Positions 50,548 to 60,034 of a stretch of DNA of 64,000 bases are shown in pieces. Made by a program: the position numbers and the translations under genes. Below the pieces are notes generated by a model, which was not told the origin of the DNA, did not search any database, and saw nothing but the letters and a program-made list of their open reading frames with translations. The stretch spans positions 46,231 through 110,230 of the forward strand of contig WANQ01000011.1 of assembly GCA_015521735.1 (NCBI GenBank), given 5' to 3'. The number at the start of each line of letters is the position of its first letter. Positions within the stretch are counted from its first letter, which is position 1. This stretch comes from Pyrodictiaceae archaeon. Its GTDB lineage: Archaea > Thermoproteota > Thermoprotei_A > Sulfolobales > WANQ01.

Positions 50548-51562
50548 TACTAATAGAAAAATGAAGAAAGCAGTATATGTAATTGTAATAGCATTAATAA
50601 TCATAACCATACCTATCACAATATTATCACATGCAAAGCCAGCAATAATTAGAGTAGAGCAGACTAGAAATCATGTACTATATACTGTAAGATATGACTA
50701 CCTAGCGAGAGTGACACCATCCATAATATATGGTTACAAAGATGTAGTTGGTACAGGTTATCCACTATATATGCCATTAGTAAGGGACATAACATTTAAC
50801 TTAACCATTAATGTGAAATCAAAGTATGGTATAGAAAGAATTAATGGTAAAGCAGATGTTGTCGTTAAGCTCGGAGAAGAAAACGGATGGAATATAACCC
50901 TAGATAACACTTCAGCAACAATAAATAGTTCTCATACAACAATACCCATAGAAATCAATATGACTAGAATAAAGAGTATACTGAATAGTGTTAAAGAGGA
51001 ATTAAACATTCCAACAGGAAACTACTATGTAGCAATAGAGCCAAGAATAAAAATTGAAACATGGTCCAAGAGCCAAGCTCATGTGAGCAAGATACTACAG
51101 CCAACACTAACATTAAAGATTGGCTCAAGTAGAGGGAAAATATTAATCGATGAACTAGCATACAAAGACGAATACGTAGATAAATATGAAGAGCAAAGTA
51201 TTCAATACATATCATTACTAGGGCTAACCGTGCCAGTACTTACACTGAGGTACATTAGCTACATCCTAGTAGTTACAAGCATTGGTGCAGCAATAGCCTA
51301 CACCTTAATCTTTAGAGGCAAAAGAGAACTCAATGTAGCTGAAGTTCTATCAAAGTATGGTAGCTACATATTAAAAGCCAAGGACGTAAAATTAGGGACA
51401 CAAATCATAAAATTAAAGGACTTCGAGGAACTTCTTAGACTGTCACGTATACTCAACAAGCCAATAATGTACGTAGAAGCGAACAACAATCATAGATTCC
51501 TCGTAATAGACTACAATACAGTGTATGTCTACGAGTATTCACAGCAAATAAGTAAGTCCTAA
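50537..51562 (+). CDS. DUF5305-like membrane-anchored protein
   Basis: N-terminal TM, extracytoplasmic beta-rich region, C-terminal TM then cytoplasmic domain; overlaps the signal peptidase gene by 11 bp. Confidence 0.7.
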   Translation: MSHNTNRKMKKAVYVIVIALIIITIPITILSHAKPAIIRVEQTRNHVLYTVRYDYLARVTPSIIYGYKDVVGTGYPLYMPLVRDITFNLTINVKSKYGIERINGKADVVVKLGEENGWNITLDNTSATINSSHTTIPIEINMTRIKSILNSVKEELNIPTGNYYVAIEPRIKIETWSKSQAHVSKILQPTLTLKIGSSRGKILIDELAYKDEYVDKYEEQSIQYISLLGLTVPVLTLRYISYILVVTSIGAAIAYTLIFRGKRELNVAEVLSKYGSYILKAKDVKLGTQIIKLKDFEELLRLSRILNKPIMYVEANNNHRFLVIDYNTVYVYEYSQQISKS

Positions 51563-51688
51563 TACAACTATTACTCATGGATCTGAAACCTTAATAAAAC
51601 GATTTTTATAGCACATAGAGTAGATTGTAATGACGGAAAGGTACTTTATCTGAGTACTAGCATGTACGGAAACCTTTAATTTTTAAGG

Positions 51689-52621
51689 GTGGAGTTTAAC
51701 TCTAAGGGGTTTGTGTTGGAACCCTATAACATGTTTTTAAGAAACCAAGTATTTGATATAGGATCACTTATAGGCTTGTTGTTCTGGATAATACTATTCC
51801 TAGTATTGTTCTCGCCATCAATACAGTTTCATTCACTAAAATCAGCGAGGCTTAAGCTAATAAGCTTGATTGAGAGAAAATATGGTTTTAGGCTAATAAC
51901 ATTAATTCATAGACAAGAAAAAGTAGGGTTCTTCGGTATACCAGTATACAGGTTCATAGACATTGATGACTCAGAAGCAGTTATAAGAGCTATAAGGACA
52001 ACACCACCCGACAGACCAATAGCATTGGTTCTTCATACACCTGGTGGTTTAGTATTAGCAGCAGCACAGATAGCTATGGCGTTAAAGAAGCATCCAGCTA
52101 AGAAAATAGTCATAGTACCTCACTACGCTATGAGTGGTGGTACGCTGATAGCACTTGCAGCCGACGAGATATGGATGAGTCCAGAAGCAGTACTAGGGCC
52201 ACTTGACCCACAATTAAATATAGGGCAGGGAATAATGGCTCCAGCACCCTCAATACTAAGAGCTGCTAGAATAAAAGGTGATAAAGCATCAGATCAATTG
52301 CTGATAATGGCTGATGTAGCTGAGAAAGCCATATCAGAAGTACAGGACTTCATAGTACGGTTACTAGAAGATAAGATGCCTAGAGAAAAAGCAGTAGAAC
52401 TAGCAAAGCTACTAACAGAAGGAAAATGGACTCACGATTACCCGATAACAGCTGAGGATGCAAAGAAACTTGGACTACCGGTTAAAACAGAAATACCACC
52501 AGAAATATACGAGTTAATGGAACTATACCCTCAAGCACCAGTAAATAGGCCAGGAGTAGAGTATCTACCATACCCTGTAATACCTCATCCTCCTAGAAGA
52601 GCTAGCAGGACCCAGCAATAG
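51689..52621 (+). CDS. membrane-bound ClpP-class serine protease (SDH/DUF114-like)
   Basis: IALVLHTPGGLVLAAAQIAMAL, VPHYAMSGGTLIALAADEIWMSPEAVLGPLDPQL. Confidence 0.88.
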   Translation: MEFNSKGFVLEPYNMFLRNQVFDIGSLIGLLFWIILFLVLFSPSIQFHSLKSARLKLISLIERKYGFRLITLIHRQEKVGFFGIPVYRFIDIDDSEAVIRAIRTTPPDRPIALVLHTPGGLVLAAAQIAMALKKHPAKKIVIVPHYAMSGGTLIALAADEIWMSPEAVLGPLDPQLNIGQGIMAPAPSILRAARIKGDKASDQLLIMADVAEKAISEVQDFIVRLLEDKMPREKAVELAKLLTEGKWTHDYPITAEDAKKLGLPVKTEIPPEIYELMELYPQAPVNRPGVEYLPYPVIPHPPRRASRTQQ

Positions 52622-52631
52622 TTTGCCATAG

Positions 52632-54074
52632 TTAGTCAGCAATAATTTTATCCATTATCCTCCAATACATGTTCTTTAACCTATAAGGTACTAAAGCCTT
52701 CTCAAGAACCTCGGCATCGCTACGTTTAAGGAAACCTAGCCGAATCAATACAATATAGCTTAAAGGTAATAGTATTATGGAAGCTATTGTCCAGGCTATA
52801 CCCAAGTATCTAATAACGTATACTACTGGGAGGGTTAGCCCTAAAGGATATACAAGGTTTTCTAAAGGTATACTTAGTTTAAGCTTAACATAAGAGTAAT
52901 ACAGCAATATTACATAGGCTAGCGAGTCTCCTAGAAGGTATGCTAAAGCTACGCCGCTACCTGCTAAAATAATTGATAATGGATAGTAGAGTACTACCTT
53001 GGCAACATTTTGTATAATACCAATTAACATTACTTTAACATACATTCCTTTAGCATACATGTAGTTATTTACGATATTATTGAACATCAACAATATAGTA
53101 TCAAGTAATAGTATTCTAGTAGCAGAGGTACTTGCGAGATACTCTTGTCTAAGTAGTAAGAGCAATTGGTCTATGTATACTATTATGAATGATATTATTG
53201 GTATTGAGATGAGACAGTATATTCTGAAAATTATTCTTAAGGATTCAACATCATTGCTACTAGCCAAGTAGGGTAGGAGTAAGAGATTAAATGATCTATA
53301 AATCGCCTGTACTATTCCAGCTAGTACAAACGCTATGTAATAATAGCTTACATCACTTGTAGATGCACTAATATATAGTATTATTACGCCTAGCCAGTTA
53401 CCTAGGTTGTACACCATTCCTGGAAGCCATTGGGAAATAGATGCCATGAACAATTCCTTAAACATGTTGTCATTACTGTTGTCACTCCATTGTGTTTTTG
53501 TAGAATATTTTATGGCAAAGAATAGTATTATTGGAATAGTAATCCATAGTCTTGAGGCATATCCTAGGTATACTCCAAGAGATCCGAGTCCCTTTATTAC
53601 TAAGAGTATGCCTATGGGGATTCTAATTATATGTCCTAGTATGTTAGCTATTGCGGGTATCTTTGGCTTCATTAGCCCGTAAAGTAGCATGGTTAACGGT
53701 TTTTCTACTATTAGTAGGGTTGTAGTAATCCCAATGAGTAATCTAAACACTGTGTCGTTAGTTATGGTTATTGATATTATTGATGCAATAGCACCACCAG
53801 TTAGTGCTGCAACTATGTTAACTAGAAATAGTGCTTTAACGTGTTTTCTTGACCTAGTACCAGTGTATCTAAGTACAGCTCTTTGTACTCCTAAATCTAG
53901 TATGCTTTGTAGTGTAAATGATATGCCTAAGGCAACACTAGCAAAACCTAAAACACTAGGAGTAGTTATCTTGGTAAGTACTATCCAGTAGATGAATCCT
54001 GCTATTGAGAAAAGTATTAGTGAAGCATATACCCATATGGCTCCACGTACTATTTGTTCTGCCAAGAAAGTCAA
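52632..54074 (-). CDS. polysaccharide flippase (Wzx/MOP superfamily)
   Basis: 480 aa, many TM segments; N-terminal GAIWVYASLILFSIAGFIYWIVLTKITTPSVLGFASVALG. Confidence 0.85.
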   Translation of the reverse strand: MTFLAEQIVRGAIWVYASLILFSIAGFIYWIVLTKITTPSVLGFASVALGISFTLQSILDLGVQRAVLRYTGTRSRKHVKALFLVNIVAALTGGAIASIISITITNDTVFRLLIGITTTLLIVEKPLTMLLYGLMKPKIPAIANILGHIIRIPIGILLVIKGLGSLGVYLGYASRLWITIPIILFFAIKYSTKTQWSDNSNDNMFKELFMASISQWLPGMVYNLGNWLGVIILYISASTSDVSYYYIAFVLAGIVQAIYRSFNLLLLPYLASSNDVESLRIIFRIYCLISIPIISFIIVYIDQLLLLLRQEYLASTSATRILLLDTILLMFNNIVNNYMYAKGMYVKVMLIGIIQNVAKVVLYYPLSIILAGSGVALAYLLGDSLAYVILLYYSYVKLKLSIPLENLVYPLGLTLPVVYVIRYLGIAWTIASIILLPLSYIVLIRLGFLKRSDAEVLEKALVPYRLKNMYWRIMDKIIAD

Positions 54075-54099
54075 CCCAATGTGGGCTAGGTTTCTATGA

Positions 54100-54603
54100 T
54101 TATTTGTGTGGTGGATAGAACCAATCCCAAGGCTTGCCTACTCGAGGATCATTACTTCTTCCATTAATTTTTAGTGGGACTATTGATGGATCATTCCAAG
54201 GCCTGCGTTCCTCGTCGGGATTCTTATAGTCATATAGCTTGGTGACAAAGTATACAAGCCATACTGGTTCTACTCCAACTGCTTTAAAACCATGCCAATA
54301 GTGTCCTGGAATTCTAACCACTTGGGGATTCTCACCACACGAAATTATTTCATCCAGCTCTCGTGTTTCCTCGTCATAGGCGCATATTTTAGCACAACCT
54401 CTTATGACTATGAAGTAGTCTACTTGACCTCTAAGATGTCTATGCCAAGCCCTAACTATGCCGGGATAGGTGATTGAGAGATTTGCTTGAACAAATACAT
54501 CTTCCCCTAAGAGATCCTTCCAATCACTACGCATGAGTTCCATGAAGAAGCCTCTCTCATCAGCAAACCTCTTTAAAGGTTTAATCTTTACTCCAGGTAA
54601 CAT
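54100..54603 (-). CDS. rfbC: dTDP-4-dehydrorhamnose 3,5-epimerase-like cupin
   Basis: IKPLKRFADERGFFMELMRSDW...GIVRAWHRHLRGQVDYFIVIRG. Confidence 0.9.
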   Translation of the reverse strand: MLPGVKIKPLKRFADERGFFMELMRSDWKDLLGEDVFVQANLSITYPGIVRAWHRHLRGQVDYFIVIRGCAKICAYDEETRELDEIISCGENPQVVRIPGHYWHGFKAVGVEPVWLVYFVTKLYDYKNPDEERRPWNDPSIVPLKINGRSNDPRVGKPWDWFYPPHK

Positions 54604-55505
54604 TATCTAGCCCTCCACTCAGACCATTCCCTAGCAAACATCTTTAATGCTAGCTCATTATCGTAGAAGCGAGTCCTAATTAGTCTACGAGCCTTACTAG
54701 TATCTAGACTAGAATCTCTAGGTCTCTTAGCTTTCCACTTAAATTCACTTAGTCTAGCTTTCTCGATATTTTCTACTGGCAAGTTAAGGATACGTGCTAT
54801 TTTTACTGCGAAATCATATCTAGACATTCTCTCACCAGCTACATGTAATGTACCCATGGGCCTCAACTCAATTATCTCTAGTAGAGACATAGCTAATAGA
54901 GTGTTCAAGGTTGGTGACACATATTGGTCTACTAGTGCTTTCACTCTACCTCCTTTAGCTAATGTTTCAGCAACAAATACTGCAAAGTTCTTTTTACCCA
55001 CACCAACACCATAGATAGCGCTAGGCCTAACAATAGTGTACAGTAAATCGCTTGCTCTAACAAGTTCTTCTGCTACAAGCTTTGTAAGCCCATAGTAGTT
55101 TACTGGTGCTGGCACATCGTCTTCTCTATAAGAACCCTTCTCACCATCAAATACGTAGTCAGTTGAAATGTATAGGAGATAAGATTTCGTTATCCTTGCA
55201 GCACGTACAATACTTCTCGTAGCTTCAACGTTAATAGTCCAAGCATCTAATCTATTAACTTCACAGCCATCTACATCAGTATATGCTGCAGCATGAACTA
55301 TTACGTCGGGTTTGGTCTTTAGTATTAGGTCTTCAAGCTTAACTCTATCTCTTAAATCCACTCTCACTTTGATAAGATTATTGGAATTCAATGGTATCTC
55401 ATGCGAATAATATAAGCCTATTACCCTATACCCTTTCTCCAATAGCATGTTGGTTAGTTTGTGTCCTAATAACCCACTAGCACCTGTTACAAGTACTGTT
55501 TCCAT
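54603..55505 (-). CDS. rfbD: dTDP-4-dehydrorhamnose reductase
   Basis: VLVTGASGLLGHKLTNMLLEKG...VHAAAYTDVDGCE...YISTDYVFDGEKG. Confidence 0.92.
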   Translation of the reverse strand: METVLVTGASGLLGHKLTNMLLEKGYRVIGLYYSHEIPLNSNNLIKVRVDLRDRVKLEDLILKTKPDVIVHAAAYTDVDGCEVNRLDAWTINVEATRSIVRAARITKSYLLYISTDYVFDGEKGSYREDDVPAPVNYYGLTKLVAEELVRASDLLYTIVRPSAIYGVGVGKKNFAVFVAETLAKGGRVKALVDQYVSPTLNTLLAMSLLEIIELRPMGTLHVAGERMSRYDFAVKIARILNLPVENIEKARLSEFKWKAKRPRDSSLDTSKARRLIRTRFYDNELALKMFAREWSEWRAR

Positions 55506-55506
55506 G

Positions 55507-56517
55507 CTATCTCCCCTTAGACCAAGGGGTATCTAGTTCAAAGTACTTATCTGAGATTAGGGGTTTCCACCACCATTTATTGGTAATATACCATTCAATG
55601 GTTTTCCTTAGACCTTGCTCCCAGCTAGTTTTAGGCTTCCATCCTAGACTTAGAATTTTGTCTCCACGCATTGAGTATCGATAGTCGTGTCCTGGCCTAT
55701 CAGCTACGTGCTTTATAAGTGTTTCAGGCTTACCTAGTAATCTCAAGATATCTTTGACTACATCTATGTTTCTCTTCTCATTAAAGCCTGGTATATTGTA
55801 GGCTTCACCTTTAGCTCCACGTCTTACTACTACCTCTAGTGCTTCAGCAAAATCTTCAACGAATAACCAGTCTCTTACCTGTTCACCACTACCATAGATA
55901 GGTATGGGCTTATCATGTAATGCTCTTATTATTGTTTTAGGTATAAGTTTTTCAGGATACTGGTATGGCCCATAGTTATTTGATGGCCTTACAACTATTG
56001 CATCTAAACCATATGTTTTATAATATGCACGTACTAGTAGATCTCCCGAGGCCTTACTAGCTGAGTAAGGACTACTTGGATTAAAGGGACTTTCCTCTCC
56101 TACACTTCCCTCACTAATACTTCCATAGACTTCATCTGTTGATATATGTATTAGTCTTGGGGAGAAGCTACTTCTCCTAAGTACCTCCAATATACTGTAA
56201 ACACCAAGTATATTCGTTTTAATAAAAGCAGCTGGCTCATTAATACTCCTATCAACATGGGTTTCTGCGGCAAAATTCACTATAACATCTGGCTCATACT
56301 CCTTAACTATGTATTCAAAGAATTCCTCATTGCATATGTCGCCTTTAACAAACTTTATCCTCTTATCTCTCTCAAGTAGATCTTTTATATTCTCAATTCT
56401 TCCAGCATAAGACAGCTTATCGTAAACTAGTACTTCAACGTCTTCATAGGTTTTTAGTAAGTATCGTACATAGTTAGAGCCCATGAAACCTGCTCCACCG
56501 GTTACGAGGTATCTCAT
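55507..56517 (-). CDS. rfbB: dTDP-glucose 4,6-dehydratase
   Basis: VTGGAGFMGSNYVRYLL...FAAETHVDRSI...HISTDEVYG. Confidence 0.95.
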   Translation of the reverse strand: MRYLVTGGAGFMGSNYVRYLLKTYEDVEVLVYDKLSYAGRIENIKDLLERDKRIKFVKGDICNEEFFEYIVKEYEPDVIVNFAAETHVDRSINEPAAFIKTNILGVYSILEVLRRSSFSPRLIHISTDEVYGSISEGSVGEESPFNPSSPYSASKASGDLLVRAYYKTYGLDAIVVRPSNNYGPYQYPEKLIPKTIIRALHDKPIPIYGSGEQVRDWLFVEDFAEALEVVVRRGAKGEAYNIPGFNEKRNIDVVKDILRLLGKPETLIKHVADRPGHDYRYSMRGDKILSLGWKPKTSWEQGLRKTIEWYITNKWWWKPLISDKYFELDTPWSKGR

Positions 56518-56548
56518 CTACTACACCTATTCAACTAGTTCGCGTCCA

Positions 56549-57631
56549 TTATAGTATTATTGAGGTGTTCTCGCCGACAATAAATCTCAATCCACGTGGC
56601 CTTAAATCACTGTGAACTATCCTAGCATTAGAGCCTATAATCGAGTCAACTATTCTCTCACCTAAACCTCTTATTTCAACATTATCCATTATCACGCTAT
56701 TCTCTACCTCTATATTATCTAATACCACGTTATCACCAATACTAGTAAATGGCCCTACATATGCCTTAGGCCCTATCACGCTATTCCTTCCAATATATGC
56801 TGGCCCTCTTACTACACTACCATTTTTAACTATAGCTCCTTCATCAACAAATACTCTACCTTCAATTATAGCTCCTTTCTCTACCTCTCCCTTTATAATG
56901 GTGTTAGTATACTTGTTGTCTAATAAGAGCCTATTTGCCTCGAGTATATCTTCAGGTGTACCAGTGTCCTTCCACCACCCCTTAACAATACTATATTCAA
57001 CTCTATATCCAAGATCTATTAGTCTCTGTAATGCATCGGTTATCTCTAATTCTTTACGCCAACTAGGCTTTAGCCCCTCTATCACGTTAAATATTGCTGG
57101 AGGTCTAAAGAAATAGACACCTACCAAGGCATAATCGCTAGGAGGTTTCCTAGGCTTCTCAACTAGTCTCTTAAGCCTACCTTTTTCATCAAACTCTGCT
57201 ACTCCAAACTTAGTAGGATCTGGAACCTTCGTAAGCAAGACCATAGCGTCAGCATCTGATTCTTTGAACTTCCTAACAAACTCTGATATGCCTTCAACTA
57301 ATATGTTGTCCCCCAAGTATACCACAAATTCCTCATCACCGACAAAGTCCTTCGCTATGAATACTGCATGGGCTAAACCATAAGGATAGCCTTGGTAAAC
57401 ATAAGTTATGTTAACATTAAGCCATCTACCATCACCATAATACTCAATAACTCTTTCAGGTGCAAGTTCACCAAGTATTATTGCTATGTCTCTTACACCA
57501 CTATCACGTAAATCCTCAATACACCATTGAGAAACAGGCTTACCTGCAACCTTAATCAATTGCTTGGGTCCGGTGTGTGTAAGCGGTCTAAGCCTAGTAC
57601 CAAAACCTCCATGTAAAAGAACTCCCTTCAA
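56549..57631 (-). CDS. rfbA: glucose-1-phosphate thymidylyltransferase
   Basis: LHGGFGTRLRPLTHTGPKQLIKVAGKPV, plus left-handed beta-helix C-terminus. Confidence 0.93.
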   Translation of the reverse strand: MKGVLLHGGFGTRLRPLTHTGPKQLIKVAGKPVSQWCIEDLRDSGVRDIAIILGELAPERVIEYYGDGRWLNVNITYVYQGYPYGLAHAVFIAKDFVGDEEFVVYLGDNILVEGISEFVRKFKESDADAMVLLTKVPDPTKFGVAEFDEKGRLKRLVEKPRKPPSDYALVGVYFFRPPAIFNVIEGLKPSWRKELEITDALQRLIDLGYRVEYSIVKGWWKDTGTPEDILEANRLLLDNKYTNTIIKGEVEKGAIIEGRVFVDEGAIVKNGSVVRGPAYIGRNSVIGPKAYVGPFTSIGDNVVLDNIEVENSVIMDNVEIRGLGERIVDSIIGSNARIVHSDLRPRGLRFIVGENTSIIL

Positions 57632-57720
57632 CGATCTAGCACCCAGAAGCTATAATTAAATTCATAGGCTATTAGCTTAAATTGTTTTAGTATGGTTAAC
57701 ATTAAAATAAGAGCTAAGCA

Positions 57721-58743
57721 TTAACCTAGTAGATAACTTATTGCACCTTTAAGCTTCATAGATACCAACTTCTTTTTGAAGAGATATGAGTCATCTATAA
57801 TTTTCTTCAACGTAGCTACTTGTTTTCTTCTAATGGATATTGAATTAATGTTTCTATAAAACCATCTAAGTGCGTTAATGAATGATAATGTATCCTCTTT
57901 GTTGTGCTTTATTAACCCTATAAATGATCCTAGCAGGTAAAATATGCTTAAAATAATTGTAGCAGTTAGAGCATTCCTTAGACTTAGATAATTTGTGAAT
58001 ATGGTTTCAAGTCTATTTTTCCTAGTATTAAATAATGTTAGGTATTTTAATTTCCTAGTTGAATGTCCTCCCATGTGGTAAACTAGTGCATAAGGATAGT
58101 ATACTACGCGGTAGCCACTAATCCATACACGCCACGAGAAATCCAGGTCTTCTCCATAAACGAAATATTCAGGTCTAAGACCACCTAACTTTAAATAGAG
58201 TTCACGCCTTACCATTGCTGCTGCAAAAGACGCGTACATTATGTCTGTAATCTCATTATACTGTCCTTGATAGGGTTCGTTGAATCCTCTATGATATCCG
58301 TGTCCTAAGAAGTCCATAAATCCTCCTGCTGAATCAATACGTGTTCCATCATAACTTAGTATTTTAGGTTGAACTACTCCTACATCAGTATTGTTATCTA
58401 GAAACTCTACGAGTAGTCTTATGGTACTATTGCTTAACACTACATCGGGGTTTAGGAAGAATAAGTATTTCCCTTTAGAAGCTAATGCTCCTATATTACA
58501 AGCTTTTGCAAAACCCACGTTTTTTCTAAGCCTAATGGTGACAACGTCGGTTTTGTAGGTCTTCTTAGCTTTCTCTAAGACTTCAAGGGTATTATCACTA
58601 CTATTATTGTCTACTACTATTACTTCTACACTACTAGTATAGTAGTAGTCATTACTAGCTATGGATCTTAAAGTAGCATTAAGGAATTTCCCAGAATTAT
58701 ACGTAACTATTATTATCGTAACACTAGGATTAGATGACGGCAT
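57721..58743 (-). CDS. glycosyltransferase family 2
   Basis: VTIIIVTYNSGKFLNATLRSI...FFLNPDVVL...YGEDLDFSWRVWISGYRVVYYP. Confidence 0.93.
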   Translation of the reverse strand: MPSSNPSVTIIIVTYNSGKFLNATLRSIASNDYYYTSSVEVIVVDNNSSDNTLEVLEKAKKTYKTDVVTIRLRKNVGFAKACNIGALASKGKYLFFLNPDVVLSNSTIRLLVEFLDNNTDVGVVQPKILSYDGTRIDSAGGFMDFLGHGYHRGFNEPYQGQYNEITDIMYASFAAAMVRRELYLKLGGLRPEYFVYGEDLDFSWRVWISGYRVVYYPYALVYHMGGHSTRKLKYLTLFNTRKNRLETIFTNYLSLRNALTATIILSIFYLLGSFIGLIKHNKEDTLSFINALRWFYRNINSISIRRKQVATLKKIIDDSYLFKKKLVSMKLKGAISYLLG

Positions 58744-58753
58744 TTGGCTAACC

Positions 58754-59992
58754 CTATCGTGAAGCCGTTATCTCATCTACGATTTTCTTAAACGTGCTTA
58801 CGTGTCTTCTAATATCCAGTAATTTCTCATAGTACAACTTGGATTTAAGTGAGAGGTTTTCACGCAATCTTCTATCCTCAAATATTTTCTTTACAATACT
58901 GGGCCATAACGTATACCTATCCTCAACTATTACTCCAGATCCCTTGGCTCTAAGCGGTAAAGTATTTGCATTCACTGTGTCAGTTAATACGGGTAGTCCA
59001 TGATATAAGGCTTGCAATGTGCTAGTACTAATACCTAGACCATAGCTACCCAACCTGGATATTAAGAGCATTAAAGCATTACGGTATAGTTGGTGAATTA
59101 CCCTTGGATTACGTATAAATCCCAGTATTTTAACTCTACTTAAACCCGATATAATGGGTAAGAACTCTTTTCTACTACCAACAATTACAAAGGATACATC
59201 TTCTGTCCTGAGAACCGTATAGGTGCATATCAAGGCAGATATATAGTGTAGCAATTTATTATAACGTGGTAGCTTTCTACCACCTATTCTTTCTTCAAGC
59301 TGCGGAAAACCCCACTGGAATGTCAAGACATAATTAGATCCAACATCAAGTAAGGTTGCTGGCTCATTAGCATTAACTAGAGGTTCAACTATAGTTGGAT
59401 ACCATACAAATATCTTGGAGCCCACGAACTTAGCCCACTTCTCTAATACACTATATATGCTCCTTGAAATAGTGTATAGAGCATCACTATATCGAAGCAT
59501 AGGAACTCTATAATATGATGCTAGAACCCTAAAACCCGATACTACGTCTTTTGCAAAAGCTATAAAGTGTTTTAGTGCACCAACTCTAAAGTTATCTATA
59601 CGTGTAATTACATGTACTCTCTTATCGTTAATCTTCTTATCAAAGCCTATGGACCTTATCAGCAATGGTAGTAGCCTATAGTCTTCTAAAATAATTACCT
59701 CTGGCTCAATTCTTGAAAGAACATATCTCAACACATTTTTATTTAAAGGTATTTTAACCACATGATACTTTATGGTAAGGTCCTTACTCCTTACAGTATG
59801 TGTTTCAAATACTATGTTATCTAGGTTTCCCAATATTATTGCTGTTGAAGCAGGATCTATAAGAGATATCGAGGCTATGTTTCCCAATGATATTATTGCA
59901 TCACCGTATAGTGGTCTGGTTATATCGTCTCTTGTGATCATAACATACCTTGAATGCACCATAAATATATGCCCTAACCTCCCTAACAGCAT
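58754..59992 (-). CDS. glycosyltransferase (GT4-like)
   Basis: LGISTSTLQALYHGLPVLTDTVNANTLPLRAKGSGVIVED. Confidence 0.75.
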   Translation of the reverse strand: MLLGRLGHIFMVHSRYVMITRDDITRPLYGDAIISLGNIASISLIDPASTAIILGNLDNIVFETHTVRSKDLTIKYHVVKIPLNKNVLRYVLSRIEPEVIILEDYRLLPLLIRSIGFDKKINDKRVHVITRIDNFRVGALKHFIAFAKDVVSGFRVLASYYRVPMLRYSDALYTISRSIYSVLEKWAKFVGSKIFVWYPTIVEPLVNANEPATLLDVGSNYVLTFQWGFPQLEERIGGRKLPRYNKLLHYISALICTYTVLRTEDVSFVIVGSRKEFLPIISGLSRVKILGFIRNPRVIHQLYRNALMLLISRLGSYGLGISTSTLQALYHGLPVLTDTVNANTLPLRAKGSGVIVEDRYTLWPSIVKKIFEDRRLRENLSLKSKLYYEKLLDIRRHVSTFKKIVDEITASR

Positions 59993-60034
59993 ACACCGTT
60001 TTAATACTTATAATACAATTATGTAATTCTGGGA

